Notes: generated by a model not told the origin, from the letters alone. Positions 34,879 through 44,633 are shown, numbered from the stretch's first letter. The stretch is 64,000 nt of DNA from Chloroflexota bacterium (GCA_028874195.1 JAPPLM010000033.1:1-64000), one strand, 5' to 3'. A program made the numbers and translations.

Positions 34879-36219
34879 GTGTCCTCTATTCCGCGCTTTG
34901 TCGCTGAGCGAGCGTTCTACGCCCTTGCCGCCGGCCAGCTCGTCTCAACTATCGGCTCAGGCATGACACGGTTCGGGCTGGGCCTCTGGGTGTTAGACCA
35001 GACCGGGGACGTCGCCGCCTACACAACGCTGCTCTTTGCGGCAGTGCTGCCGCTGGGCGTTGCTTCCTTGCTCGTTGGGCCGCTCATCGACCGTTGGAAC
35101 CGGCGCTGGATTATGATTTGCGCCAATGCCGGGGCCTCGGCGCCGACCCTGATCGTGGCGTTGCTTTACTTTACCGACGCCCTTGCCGTTTGGCATCTCT
35201 ACATTGCTCTGGTTGTCAACGGCATTGCCATCGCCTTTACTTTGCCCGCCCTTGAGGCGAGCACACCAATGTTGGTGAAGCAGGAGCGATTGGGCAATGC
35301 CGCCGGCATCTCGGCAATGCTGCAGTCTGTCGACATGATTCTCTCGCCCCTGCTCGCCGTGCCGTTCTACTTGGCGTTCGGCCTGGGCGCGGTGTTCGCC
35401 GTGGACTTTGTGACCTTTGGCATCAGCATTATCGCGATTGCGCTCGCCATAGTTCCGCAGCCAAAGCGCGTGCTGGAAGAGGCCGGCGCTACGCTCTGGT
35501 CGGAGTTTCGCTTTGGGCTAACGTACTTGGCGGAACGGCGGCCGTTTCTTTATCTTGTCTTCTTCGTGACGACTGCAATGTTCCTGATGCCGGGCATTGG
35601 CTACGCGCTCGCGACGCCGCTGGCGCTTTCGTTCTCCAATGAGACCGGCGCGGCCATCATCATGACGGCGTTCGGCGTCGGGTCGCTGATTTCCGGTGCC
35701 TTTCTCGCCGCGTGGGGCGGGCCGAAGCGTCGCATGAACGGCATACTGGGAGCGATGGCGCTTGCCGGCGCCGGCGCCATCATAATGGGACTACGAGAGA
35801 GCCTCCTTCTTACCGCCGCCGGCGTATTCATTATAGGCTTCGGTTTCGTATTGGCGATTGGATTGAACCGTGTAATCTGGCAAGCCAAAGCGGCTCCCGA
35901 TGTCTTGGGCCGGGTATTTTCTTTGCGGGTGTTTCTTGGCGTCTGCGCCCAGTCATTAGGAGTCTTAGTCGCCGGGCCCCTGGCAGCGAGCTTCTTTGGC
36001 CCGTTCATGGCGCCGGGCGGCGCGCTGGCCGATACTATCGGCACACTCATTGGCGTGGGCGCTGACCGCGGCATGGCCTTGATGTACATCGTCGCCGGCG
36101 CCGCGCTCATTGGACTAGCAGTCATGGCACTTTTGGTACGCCCGGTCTGGCGGCTCGAGGATGATTTGCCTGACCAGGAACTGGAGCCGCAGCCCGCGGC
36201 TGACCCCAGAGCGAAATAG
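34879..36219 (+). CDS. MFS transporter, paralogue 1
   Basis: Major facilitator superfamily exporter-like protein (446 aa, about 12 helices), similar in style to enterobactin/macrolide efflux MFS proteins. The loop 2-3 region LVGPLIDRWNRRWIM carries the MFS motif A-like G-x-x-x-D-R-x-x-R. AKAAPDVLGRVFSLRVFLG and GPKRRMNGILGAMALAGAG are conserved with paralogue 2 at 39065. GTG 34879 is preferred because it aligns with the paralogue start and has GGAGG about 12 nt upstream; TTG 34867 is the longer option. The C-terminal tail is short and cytoplasmic. The substrate is unknown. Confidence 0.9.
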   Translation: MSSIPRFVAERAFYALAAGQLVSTIGSGMTRFGLGLWVLDQTGDVAAYTTLLFAAVLPLGVASLLVGPLIDRWNRRWIMICANAGASAPTLIVALLYFTDALAVWHLYIALVVNGIAIAFTLPALEASTPMLVKQERLGNAAGISAMLQSVDMILSPLLAVPFYLAFGLGAVFAVDFVTFGISIIAIALAIVPQPKRVLEEAGATLWSEFRFGLTYLAERRPFLYLVFFVTTAMFLMPGIGYALATPLALSFSNETGAAIIMTAFGVGSLISGAFLAAWGGPKRRMNGILGAMALAGAGAIIMGLRESLLLTAAGVFIIGFGFVLAIGLNRVIWQAKAAPDVLGRVFSLRVFLGVCAQSLGVLVAGPLAASFFGPFMAPGGALADTIGTLIGVGADRGMALMYIVAGAALIGLAVMALLVRPVWRLEDDLPDQELEPQPAADPRAK

Positions 36220-36384
36220 CTGTTGGCTGCCCGTTCTGTACTTTGTATGCTACCCGCACGCGCTCAATTCTGAAGCGCGCACGTGGAACTGCACCGCAAA
36301 TCGCTCACGAGAGATCGTTCAAAAGCACGCGGAGATTCCCTCTTGAACTCCCCGCGACTGGATGCGGATGGCCCTAAACGCTCG

Positions 36385-38124
36385 CTAGCGGGAGCCCTCC
36401 ACCTGCACCGTGATGATGTCGAGGCCGTGGTACTTCTGGTGCTGCACCGAAGACGCATAGTGCCAGAGCAAGCGGAACGAGACCTCGCGTTCGTCAGGAA
36501 CAGGGGGTAGTTCGTTCAGGTAGGCTAGGTGGTCCTCCAGGTTCTCGCCTTCCAGAGACGTGACGAACTCCAGTTCCGCCATTCCATTTTCCAACCGGGC
36601 GTTGACAGTCAGGCGCCGCGCCGTTTCAGCCTCGCCACCGTCAGTTTCCTGCAACAGTATGGCCAGCATCTCCTCGCCCGCCGAGGTCAGCCGCTCTGTG
36701 GAAGCGTCGTTCCAGCCGCGCTTCCCCGCAACAGCCAGCAAGAACTGTTCGATCTTGGGTAGTGCGTCGCTTTCCAAAGCCACTTGCAGCCGCCTGCGCC
36801 GCGAGCGGGTGAGTTCTATAAAGACCATTACGATGATCGCCACAATCGCGCCAGCCGTCATGCCGTTGCTGAGCAGCACCCCTATGAAGCCCTCACCCAG
36901 CAAGTCCTTGAAAATCCAGCCGCTTTGGAAGCCTGCGCCTATCCAGAATGCCAAGCCGACGACGATCGCTTTGCGGTGGTCCATGCCGTCATTGATGACG
37001 ATCCTCATGCCCTGGACGAAGAGCAAGACGACCAGCACGGTAATGTAGGCGGCCGCCACGGGAGGTGGAATGGCGATGAGCAGGGCGGCAACTTTGGGGA
37101 AGAACGCCAAGACGACGAAGATGACGCCGATAACCACACCCACGCGCCGCGCGGCCACGCCGGTGACTTCCGCCAGAGCGATACTGGATGAGTAGGTAGT
37201 ATTTGGTACCGTGGCTAGGAGGCCGGACAGCAGGTTGCCCACGCCATCGGCATTCAACGCGCCCTGCACCACGCGAAAGTCCGTGGCGCGCGGATTGCGG
37301 CGAGAGACCCGTTGGATCGCCACGCCGTCGCCGATAGTCTCGATGGCGCCCACCAAGGTGACCACGATGAAGGCGGGCAGGAGCGCCCAGAACTCGATGC
37401 CGGGCGTGACGTCAAACCCCGGCCAGCCGTCGAAAGGTATGCCAATCCACGGCGCGTCCAGCACTTGCTGAAAGTCGAAGATGCCATAGGGAATAGAGAC
37501 CAAACACCCAACGGCAATGGCGATAATGGGCGACCATAGCCGCCAGGCCGGCGGCGCGCGCACCACCATCGCCACCACGATGACCATCGTAACCAGGGCC
37601 GAAACCGGCGCGGCAGCCTGCGGTGACCCCTCCGGCACGTCAGCGAGGGTATCAAAGACGATCGGCATCACGGTAGCCGCAATGAGCATGATCACGGTAC
37701 CGGTCACAATTGGTGTGAAGATGCGCCGCAGCCACGAGAGGCGCGCCGCCAACAAGAACTGAAAAAGTGCTGAAATAACGATCAGGCTCGCCATGGTGGC
37801 CGGCCCACCCAGCTTCAGCGCCGCCGCGCAGACGGCAATGAATGCCCCCGACGTGCCCATCATCAACACGTGCCCGGCCCCAAAGCGCCCGACGCGTACC
37901 GCCTGCAGCACGGTGGTTGAGCCGCTGACGAGCAACGCGGCAAATATCGCCCAAGTCATGAATTCTGCAGATTGTTCTGCAATCCGCGAAACAATGACGA
38001 CGGTCAAGACTACCGGCGCGAGGATCAGAATGGCCGCCTGAATGCCGGAGCCGATGGTAACTAACTGGGGAGGATTCTCATCAGGTTCGTAGCGGACAGT
38101 CTCGTTGACGCTTGCTGCAGCCAT
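36385..38124 (-). CDS. NCS2 (xanthine/uracil) permease with C-terminal ATPase-like domain
   Basis: Nucleobase:cation symporter-2 family (579 aa). Membrane core landmarks: FGAGHVLMMGTSGAFIAV (about residues 80-97), GAIETIGDGVAIQRVSRR near 262, and the NAT signature-like region GALNADGVGNLLSGLLATVPNTTYSSSIALAEVTGVAARR (about 290-328). Beyond the usual length, about 135 cytosolic residues follow. ERLTSAGEEMLAIL, LEFVTSLEGENLEDHL and SFRLLWHYASSVQHQKYHG recall a histidine-kinase/anti-sigma-like ATPase fold. A fusion of nucleobase transporter and regulatory domain is plausible, but ATP binding is unproven. ATG 38124 and the single-gene layout are clear; the GYD gene upstream is 331 nt away. Confidence 0.88.
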   Translation of the reverse strand: MAAASVNETVRYEPDENPPQLVTIGSGIQAAILILAPVVLTVVIVSRIAEQSAEFMTWAIFAALLVSGSTTVLQAVRVGRFGAGHVLMMGTSGAFIAVCAAALKLGGPATMASLIVISALFQFLLAARLSWLRRIFTPIVTGTVIMLIAATVMPIVFDTLADVPEGSPQAAAPVSALVTMVIVVAMVVRAPPAWRLWSPIIAIAVGCLVSIPYGIFDFQQVLDAPWIGIPFDGWPGFDVTPGIEFWALLPAFIVVTLVGAIETIGDGVAIQRVSRRNPRATDFRVVQGALNADGVGNLLSGLLATVPNTTYSSSIALAEVTGVAARRVGVVIGVIFVVLAFFPKVAALLIAIPPPVAAAYITVLVVLLFVQGMRIVINDGMDHRKAIVVGLAFWIGAGFQSGWIFKDLLGEGFIGVLLSNGMTAGAIVAIIVMVFIELTRSRRRRLQVALESDALPKIEQFLLAVAGKRGWNDASTERLTSAGEEMLAILLQETDGGEAETARRLTVNARLENGMAELEFVTSLEGENLEDHLAYLNELPPVPDEREVSFRLLWHYASSVQHQKYHGLDIITVQVEGSR

Positions 38125-38455
38125 AGATCACCTCACTCCATTGTGCTAACACACTGCCGCGTTGGGCGTGATTGTACCGTATTGCGTACTCATCGCGGGG
38201 ATATCCGGCTGTAGGGAGCCGGTCTAGCTATTCCAACCTGCCCCAGCGAAGCTACCGACCACGACCGGTCCCGGTTGGTGGCTCTCTCATTGGGCAGTCC
38301 CGATTGTTCTTCTTGCGTCCTCTCCCGGCCTTGTTGGCCGCATAGTCTGCTACACGCCAGAGTCCTGGAAACGCTGCCTGGAGAACCAACACCATATTCA
38401 CGTTGACGTTGCCGGGAAGGCCGGCGCAACAATCACGTGAGGGTGCAAATGCAGC
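38125..38455. other. Gap between NCS2 permease and GYD genes
   Basis: About 330 nt without an ORF, repeat or terminator I can support. It presumably contains the permease promoter. Confidence 0.35.
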
Positions 38456-38776
38456 CTACGCTCCCGGCGGGCGGTAGGTCACCGTTTTTTCGCAGGCTTC
38501 GTCGATTTCCTCGGGGGTAATCAACTGCACGGTGGTGATGCTGAGGGCGCCCCCAGCACCTATGCGCAGGGAGACCGCGGAGGCGGTCGCTGTATCCGGC
38601 AACTCGAAAGTCAAGTACAGGTCAGTCCCGCCGAATGCGTAATAAAAGGACTCCAGAGTCCCTCCCTGCTCATTGGCAATGTCTTCAAAGACCTGCCGGC
38701 GTGAACTGCCTCCCTCCTTCAACAATCCCTGAAGACCCTGGGCGGTGTAATTGGCTTGGAAGAGGTATTTAGGCAT
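38456..38776 (-). CDS. GYD-domain protein
   Basis: Small protein (106 aa) of the GYD family, a ferredoxin-like dimeric alpha/beta fold of unknown role. It opens with the typical MPKYLFQANYTAQGLQGLLKEGG. SFYYAFGGTDLYLTFELPD is the diagnostic middle block (families show YxxxGxYDxV here), and it ends in a PEEIDEAC segment. ATG 38776 is preceded by GGAG at about 10 nt; an in-frame ATG at 38794 is less likely. Predicted cytoplasmic, monocistronic. Confidence 0.87.
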   Translation of the reverse strand: MPKYLFQANYTAQGLQGLLKEGGSSRRQVFEDIANEQGGTLESFYYAFGGTDLYLTFELPDTATASAVSLRIGAGGALSITTVQLITPEEIDEACEKTVTYRPPGA

Positions 38777-39064
38777 TATGCTCAACTCCTGCAATTAATG
38801 TCTGTCACTAAAGTCAGTCCCGTCACTTTGGCGTCAAAGTTGTATCTTCGCTGATACGGCGGGATCAGCAGTTGCCAGTATATAAGCAATGCACCATCAC
38901 CTCGGTCCTTTCTCGCTACACCTCCAATCTAAATCTCGAAGTGAAGGTCTTGTCTACCGTCAAGTCTGGTTGGGCTGACCTCTTGATAGCACACCCCGGC
39001 AACACCTTCGGAGACCTGACCCAGTATCGAAAAGCTGTTGTCTGGCCCGGCGCTCTGCTGGTCA

Positions 39065-40435
39065 TCACTGGTGGAATCTCGGTCCTAAGCCCGTGACAGG
39101 CTCGTGCTGCGCCTCCACGTCCGTGTCTGGTTCCGGTTGAGCCACCTGGTCAGGCAGCGCGTCTTCAAGGTACCGGATCGGGCGCAAGATGAATGATACC
39201 ACGACCATCCCGATGAGCGTGACGGCGGAGATGATGTACAACAGGGCCATGCCCCGGTCGGCGCCCACACCGATTACGGCTCCGACACTTCCAGCCAGAC
39301 CTCCTCCTGCCTCCATCAGTGGGCCGAAGACATTTTGGGCAAGTGGCCCGGCTATCAGCAAACCTACGGACTGGCCGACGATAGCAATCATGATGCGGAT
39401 GGAGGACACACGTCCCAGTACGTCGGGAGATGCTTTCGTCTGCCATATCACCCGGTTCAACCAGAACGCGAACGCGAACCCGACGCCGGTGATGAAGAGG
39501 CCGCCAGTTGCAAGAATCAGGTTCTCGCGCAGACCGACCACGAGCGCTCCTGCACCTGCAAGCGCCATGGCTGCCAGGATGCCGTTCATGCGGCGCTTGG
39601 GGCCTCCCCGGGCCGTGAGTAGCAGTCCGGACAGGAACGATCCGGCACCGAACGCGGTAATCAAAGCAGCCGCGCCGGCCTCGTTCGAGAATGACAGCGC
39701 CAGCGGTGTCGCCAGCGCGTAGCAGATACCCGGCAACAGGAACATCGACGCGGAAAAGAAGAAGATCAGGTACACGAACGGCCGCCGCTCGCCGATGTAC
39801 CTGATCCCGAATCGGAACTCCGACCAGAGCGAAGCCCCGCCCTTCTCCAGCACGCGGGCAGGTTGCGGGACAAAGGAGAGCGCGAGCGTAGTGACGGCAA
39901 CGCCGGACGCTACGAATTCTACGACGAACACGGCCCCCAGGCCGAGCGACAGGTAAACAGACACAGCGAGGAGAGGCGATAGGACGAAGTCGACCGATTT
40001 CAGCATCGCCGCAACACCGACGGCATTGTCGAGTCTCTCGCGCTTCACTAGCATCGGCGTGCTCGCATCCATAGCAACAGAGCTGAACGCGAAGACAACG
40101 CTATGTACAGCGAGGGCGATGTACAGGTGCCAGAAAATAAGGTTGTCCGTGAAGTAGAGCAGGGCTACGATCACCGTCGGCGCCGATGCCCCGGCGGTGG
40201 CGAGCATCATGATCTGCCGCCGGTTCCAGCGGTCGACGAGAGATCCGACCAGGGGCGAAGCGACTCCGAACGGGAGTAGCACCATAAACAGCAGTGTAGC
40301 GTAGGCGGTGACGTTACCAGTCTGGTCCAGTACCCATAGCCCCAAACCGAAAAGGGTCATGTTGGCCCCGATCGCATAGACGACCTGTCCGGCGACGATA
40401 GCGTAGAATGCTCGCTCGGCGGTAAAGCGCGACAT
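39065..40435 (-). CDS. MFS transporter, paralogue 2
   Basis: Major facilitator superfamily protein (456 aa, about 12 helices), a clear full-length paralogue of the 34879 gene in the opposite direction. Shared strings include TAERAFYAIVAGQ, FGLGLWVLDQTGN and SLWSEFRFGIRYIGERRPF. The motif A region is LVGSLVDRWNRRQIM. The C-terminal cytosolic tail is longer and acidic. The two copies are inverted and flank the NCS2 and GYD genes. This suggests an old duplication with rearrangement. The substrate is unknown. Confidence 0.9.
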   Translation of the reverse strand: MSRFTAERAFYAIVAGQVVYAIGANMTLFGLGLWVLDQTGNVTAYATLLFMVLLPFGVASPLVGSLVDRWNRRQIMMLATAGASAPTVIVALLYFTDNLIFWHLYIALAVHSVVFAFSSVAMDASTPMLVKRERLDNAVGVAAMLKSVDFVLSPLLAVSVYLSLGLGAVFVVEFVASGVAVTTLALSFVPQPARVLEKGGASLWSEFRFGIRYIGERRPFVYLIFFFSASMFLLPGICYALATPLALSFSNEAGAAALITAFGAGSFLSGLLLTARGGPKRRMNGILAAMALAGAGALVVGLRENLILATGGLFITGVGFAFAFWLNRVIWQTKASPDVLGRVSSIRIMIAIVGQSVGLLIAGPLAQNVFGPLMEAGGGLAGSVGAVIGVGADRGMALLYIISAVTLIGMVVVSFILRPIRYLEDALPDQVAQPEPDTDVEAQHEPVTGLGPRFHQ

Positions 40436-40700
40436 CTAGGGCACCTGCAAGGTCAATGCTATTGGACCATACCTGCGTTGACCATTTCTTGCGTTTGGGG
40501 TCAGGACATACCAGGTAACGTGCACATTCAACTTCACTCGCTCTGGTGGAAGTGGTCCTTGTGCATTCCGGGCACTGGTCACGCTGGCCTCTATTGTAGA
40601 GCCAGCACAACTCGGCGAAGCCTCATCAGCAGGGGCTTCGCACTTTACCCTGGGAGCGATGAACGTATGATTACACCGCCACCGCGAACCTGATCTGAAA

Positions 40701-40721
40701 GGTTCTTGATTTTATCAAGTC

Positions 40722-40727
<6 letters not shown>
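40701..40727. repeat. tRNA-Val 3'-flank repeat
   Basis: GGTTCTTGATTTTATCAAG abuts the tRNA 3' end, with TGGTGG lying within the CCACCA. It matches 33602-33628 with two mismatches. The CTTGAT-TTT-ATCAAG hairpin could also serve as a tRNA terminator. Confidence 0.7.
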
Positions 40728-40798
<71 letters not shown>

Positions 40799-41124
40799 TT
40801 AGGAGAGTGAAGAGAGCTTGCCAGCTTTGCTTCGGCCAAATTCATCGCCTTGACTACGCTGGCAAGACCGACAAATTTCCGTAAGTATAGGGCGGAGATT
40901 CCGCCTGTGTCAAGCAAGCGAATACTTGCAAACTTGGAAGTAGACTCGGATTTGTGCATCCTTTGAATCTACTGAGAAGTACGTCTAATTCTGCGCGCAA
41001 GGGCTAGGCGCATACACCGAATCGGCATAGAATCTAATTATGAGGATTAATTCCCGGCCGGCTTCACTCCGTTGTACAACCCAAACAATGCGGCCGATGA
41101 GACAGTGTTTACGGGAGGATTCTT
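40799..41124. other. Gap between tRNA-Val and the second formamidase gene
   Basis: A divergent, AT-leaning gap. TAGAAT at 41028-41033 could be a -10 box for the formamidase, without a matching -35. Nothing else is seen. Confidence 0.35.
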
Positions 41125-42057
41125 ATGCGGCGCTTCACGCGCACACCCTACTACACCGGCCGCGACGACCCTGAACGCGGCGAACTGCGCGGCACCCTGC
41201 ATCTGGGCGAGACGGTCGTCATCGAGACGGTCGGCGGCCACGACCAGGACCTGAAGATCGAGGGCGAACTGCGGCCCGGCGCGGTGATGGAGGTCGGCAC
41301 GCCGCGCTACTCGCGGCCAGGCGGACCCTTTTACATCGAGGGCATCGCGCCCGGCGATTGGGTTTCCATCGATATCCTGGATATGGAGTGCGGTCCCTAC
41401 GGCTTTTATCGCAACGGCGGCCCCATCTGGGGCAGCGTGCGCCTCATCGCGCCGGTGCGCGACGGGCTGGTGCATTTTCCGCCCGACTTTGTGGTGCCCG
41501 AACGCCCCATGGTCGGCGTGGTCATGCTGGAATCGGTGGACCCGTATGAGATCGATCACGGCGGCAACATGGACTTCAACTCGACCCGCCCCGGCAGCAC
41601 GGTGCACATTCGCGCGCAGAAAGCCGGCGGTTTGCTCACGCTCGCCGACGCCCACGCGCGCATGTCCGACGGCGAACTCACCGGCACCGGCGTGGAGATC
41701 GACACGGCGGTGACGGTTCGCGTCGACCGCTCGCCGGGCTTCTCGACCTCCAGCCCTGTGGTGGAAACGACCAACGTGGTTGAGAGCGCCGAGGAATACC
41801 TCACCGCCGGCCAGGGCCGCACGTGGACCGATGCCGTGCGCGCCGCGTGGGCGGATATGGTGGGCCTCATCGCCGACCGCTACGACACCACCACCGAGCA
41901 TGCGAATCTCATCGTCGGCACCATCGGCGACGCCCGGCCCGGCTACTCCGCCGGCGACATGAACCACCGAGGACGCCCCACCGAAAGCGCCTACGTCACC
42001 TGCCAGATCGCGGTGACGAAAGAACTGCGGCGCACCGGCGAGCCGTTCAAGGGGTAA
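41125..42057 (+). CDS. Acetamidase/formamidase family protein, paralogue 2
   Basis: FmdA/AmdA-family amidase (310 aa), distant from the 13158 copy. Shared family features are GTPRYSRPGGPFYIEGIAPGDW (metal-site region), CGPYGFYRNGGPIW, the EIDHGGNMDFN block, and LTLADAHARMSDGELTGTGVE. It lacks the Cys-His segment CHPFLGCIG seen in paralogue 1 and ends earlier. ATG 41125 follows GGGAGGA. Expected to hydrolyse short amides in the cytoplasm; monocistronic. Having two divergent copies suggests different substrates. Confidence 0.9.
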   Translation: MRRFTRTPYYTGRDDPERGELRGTLHLGETVVIETVGGHDQDLKIEGELRPGAVMEVGTPRYSRPGGPFYIEGIAPGDWVSIDILDMECGPYGFYRNGGPIWGSVRLIAPVRDGLVHFPPDFVVPERPMVGVVMLESVDPYEIDHGGNMDFNSTRPGSTVHIRAQKAGGLLTLADAHARMSDGELTGTGVEIDTAVTVRVDRSPGFSTSSPVVETTNVVESAEEYLTAGQGRTWTDAVRAAWADMVGLIADRYDTTTEHANLIVGTIGDARPGYSAGDMNHRGRPTESAYVTCQIAVTKELRRTGEPFKG

Positions 42058-42193
42058 GCCGAGCTAGGCTCTGCAATCCGGCTTCAGCCGCTTTGGGGCA
42101 TGAACCTGCGGTGTTCGGCAAAGCGGAGCGCAGATTCTTTTGGAGGGCCTCCAGCGACAATCAGCGCGGGAAGGCTCTGGGTGCCTTCAAAGA

Positions 42194-42919
42194 CTACCGC
42201 CTCGACCGGCCCGTCAAGCGACCGGCCGACTGCCACACCGCCCGGAAAGGGGCGGCGAACGCGGAGAGAGCCCTGTTCCCAGGGGTCGTCCCGAACAGCG
42301 TCCAACCGAGGGCCGCGAGCGCCATTACCACAGTGAACTGGATGAGTCCCAGCCATGCAGAACTTACCTCGCGCAGGACACTTGCCGCTGGAGGAGATGG
42401 GCTGGGAGCTGAAGAAGCGGCGCTCGTCTTCTCAATGATATCAACCAGTTGCGGGTAGGGCTCAATAGTTTCCGGAGTAGGCTCCTGGCCCCGGCCAAGT
42501 TCGTCCAGGTCTGCCTGCGCCAGCGACAAGGGCCGCGTCCGGCCGCAGGAATGCGCGGTCGCGCCGTCGTAGGAGTAGACCAGCCATTCCTGTCCTACAT
42601 AGAACTCCACCCCGCAACTGCCGCTCCACCAGGCGGTTTCCACGAACATGGTGGCAAAGGCCGGGCCTTTCCAGACCGCATAGACTTCGAATTCTACCAG
42701 TATGAAGCCGCTGAGCAGCGCGGGCACCCGCTCCGTGCCGCTTCCACCATGTACGTACACGACTTTGCCGGAAAACACCTTTGCCGACTGCGCCGCTGCT
42801 ACGGTTGGCGAGGGGATGTCCCCGCACGAGCACGCACGTAGTTCACTCACGAACAACATGAAGCAGAATCCGGCGATTAGGGCTGCTGCGGCGAGCCGCG
42901 ATCTGAGAACGGAATTCAT
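42194..42919 (-). CDS. TIMP/NTR-like secreted protein with C-terminal membrane anchor
   Basis: A 241-residue protein with an N-terminal signal peptide (about residues 1-28). Mature Cys-Ser-Cys-Gly begins at Cys30, followed by AAAQSAKVFSGKVVYV and CGVEFYVGQEWLVYSYDG. This matches bacterial proteins with the netrin/TIMP-like OB fold, in which the exposed N-terminal cysteine is typical. A Pro/Ser/Ala linker (about 160-180) leads to one transmembrane helix (about 190-210) and a basic tail. Protease inhibition is known for animal TIMPs only; the bacterial role is unclear. ATG 42919 is preferred over TTG 42928. Confidence 0.72.
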   Translation of the reverse strand: MNSVLRSRLAAAALIAGFCFMLFVSELRACSCGDIPSPTVAAAQSAKVFSGKVVYVHGGSGTERVPALLSGFILVEFEVYAVWKGPAFATMFVETAWWSGSCGVEFYVGQEWLVYSYDGATAHSCGRTRPLSLAQADLDELGRGQEPTPETIEPYPQLVDIIEKTSAASSAPSPSPPAASVLREVSSAWLGLIQFTVVMALAALGWTLFGTTPGNRALSAFAAPFRAVWQSAGRLTGRSRR

Positions 42920-42997
42920 CTCACGCAACTGTTCCTAGTCCCGCTGAGAACTTTGAATGGCCGTACAATGGTTTTCTTCAATGCCGGCACACCTTGG

Positions 42998-43873
42998 TTA
43001 AGCCCTGCTTGACGGCACGAACTGGACAGGCTCGGCATGGTACCCCTGGCGCTGGAGTCCGGCGGCGAGCGTGCGAGCCGCAGCCTCGTCTCGGCAAACG
43101 GTGAAGACCGTCGGGCCGCTGCCGGAGACGTGGGCATATTGGGCGCCTGCCCTGAGCAATGCCGCTTGTCCTGCTTTGATCTCTGGCGCGAGCGCGTGGG
43201 CGGGACGCGCGAGGGCGTTATACCAGCGGGTCTGCGGCAAGAGCGTGCCATGTTGTGCGGCCGCCACGGTGTCCGCGGTGGCGACGCCCGAGGTGTAGTC
43301 CGATGGGACCACAGAGCCGTACACCGCCGCCGTGCTGAGCGCAACCGGTGGGGACACGAGCACGACCCAATGGCTTGGCAGTGACGGCAGCGGCGTGATC
43401 TTCTCGCCGCGACTAGTGGCAAGCGCCGTGCCGCCGGTAAGGAAGAACGGTACGTCCGACCCCAGCCTAGCCGCCACACGCTGCTGCTCCGACAACGAGA
43501 GCCGCAAGTCCCACAGGCGGTTGAGAGCGACTATCGTCCCTGCCGCGTCGCTGCTGCCGCCGCCCAACCCGGCCGCGACCGGAATGCGTTTCTCCAACCG
43601 CAGCGCGGCGCCCATCCGTACTCCGTATTCCTCTTGCAGCAGCCGGCCGGCGCGGTAGACGAGGTTGTCCGGGGTCGCCAGGACGGGGTCAGAGCACGTG
43701 ACGGTAAGTTTCTCTGCCGCTGTCACTTCCAGCCGGTCCGCCAGTCCGACGGTCTGCATGACCGTGCGGACCTCATGGTAGCCGTCGGCGCGCTTCCCCA
43801 GTATCTCAAGGGTCAGGTTGATCTTGGCGTAGCAGTTAATGACCACGGGCTTGCCAATCCCTAAGGTGCGCAC
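42998..43873 (-). CDS. ispE: 4-diphosphocytidyl-2-C-methyl-D-erythritol kinase
   Basis: GHMP-family kinase (291 aa) of the non-mevalonate (MEP) isoprenoid pathway; it phosphorylates CDP-methylerythritol using ATP. The N-terminal CYAKINLTLEILGKRADGYHEV contains conserved Lys17 and the substrate-binding region. The ATP-binding GHMP motif PVAAGLGGGSSDAA is at 98-111, and the C-terminal motif VSGSGPTVF at about 250-258. GTG 43873 is the start. It is isolated from ksgA and other usual partners. The organism therefore likely makes isoprenoids by the MEP route. Confidence 0.96.
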   Translation of the reverse strand: MRTLGIGKPVVINCYAKINLTLEILGKRADGYHEVRTVMQTVGLADRLEVTAAEKLTVTCSDPVLATPDNLVYRAGRLLQEEYGVRMGAALRLEKRIPVAAGLGGGSSDAAGTIVALNRLWDLRLSLSEQQRVAARLGSDVPFFLTGGTALATSRGEKITPLPSLPSHWVVLVSPPVALSTAAVYGSVVPSDYTSGVATADTVAAAQHGTLLPQTRWYNALARPAHALAPEIKAGQAALLRAGAQYAHVSGSGPTVFTVCRDEAAARTLAAGLQRQGYHAEPVQFVPSSRA

Positions 43874-44174
43874 CCAATCACTCTAAGGCAGCACAGGGAT
43901 GGAGAAATTTCGGCATCCCTGTGGTCTATTCCGTTTCGATCCTCAATAGTCCATTTTGAGGCATTGCCGGCATGGATATACGTTCACCCTGAGCTTGTCG
44001 AAGGGTCGCAGGATGAACCGTATGGCGAGGCAATCCGGCTTGTCCCATCACCCAAAGTCCGTTCATGCTTCGACAAGCTCAGCACGAACGGATCGCGCAA
44101 GAGCCTACCAAGAAGGGCCAACGGACTGCGCACGCGCCTTTCAAGAGACGGCCATCCCCTTGCTGCTGCGCCGG
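43874..44174. repeat. Intergenic repeats of the TTCGACAAGCTCAG family
   Basis: CGTTCACCCTGAGCTTGTCGAAGGG-type sequence lies at 43981-44005. A CTTCGACAAGCTCAGCACGAA copy follows near 44067-44088, in the opposite orientation. No gene is seen in this gap. Confidence 0.7.
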
Positions 44175-44633
44175 CTATTTCAGAGTCTCCAGATATGCGA
44201 CGAGGTCGGCGGCTTCCTGGGGCGTGAGCGGCTGCGACGCCATAAGGGTGCCGGGCTTGACGAGTTGTGGATTCGTAATCCAACGCCATAGGTTCTCTGG
44301 CGTGTTCTCAAGCTCCCCGATGAGCGTCGGCCGCTTGGTGCGATCGCCGATGCCGTCGATTTCAGGTCCCGCGCTGCCGCCCTCGCCGCCGACCTTATGG
44401 CAGGCGGTACAGCCCTTGCTCGCAAAGAGCTCCCGCCCCACAGTAGCGTCGCCATTGCCGAGAATGCCCGGTGGCACGGTCGGGAGCGGCCTGGCGGCAG
44501 CGCGCGAACCGGCATTCGCGGCCGGACGAGAAGCAGCTTGCTCGGATGTTTTCCAAGGAAAGCAGGCAGCGAACGCAGTAAGCAGGAGAGTGGCAAGGAA
44601 TAGGGCCGCAGTGCTTTGGGCAAGCCTACGCAT
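44175..44633 (-). CDS. Monohaem cytochrome c, copy 1
   Basis: Exported class I cytochrome c (152 aa). The signal region LFLATLLLTAFAAC (about residues 11-24) may be a lipoprotein signal with Cys24, though the lipobox is imperfect. The haem-binding motif CTACH is at residues 75-79, and the likely distal ligand is Met131 in PGTLMASQPL. It ends with the TPQEAADLVAYLETLK helix. Paralogous to the gene just upstream (64-nt gap, same direction), so both are probably co-transcribed. It probably shuttles electrons in a periplasmic or surface respiratory chain; no oxidase genes are nearby. Confidence 0.9.
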   Translation of the reverse strand: MRRLAQSTAALFLATLLLTAFAACFPWKTSEQAASRPAANAGSRAAARPLPTVPPGILGNGDATVGRELFASKGCTACHKVGGEGGSAGPEIDGIGDRTKRPTLIGELENTPENLWRWITNPQLVKPGTLMASQPLTPQEAADLVAYLETLK

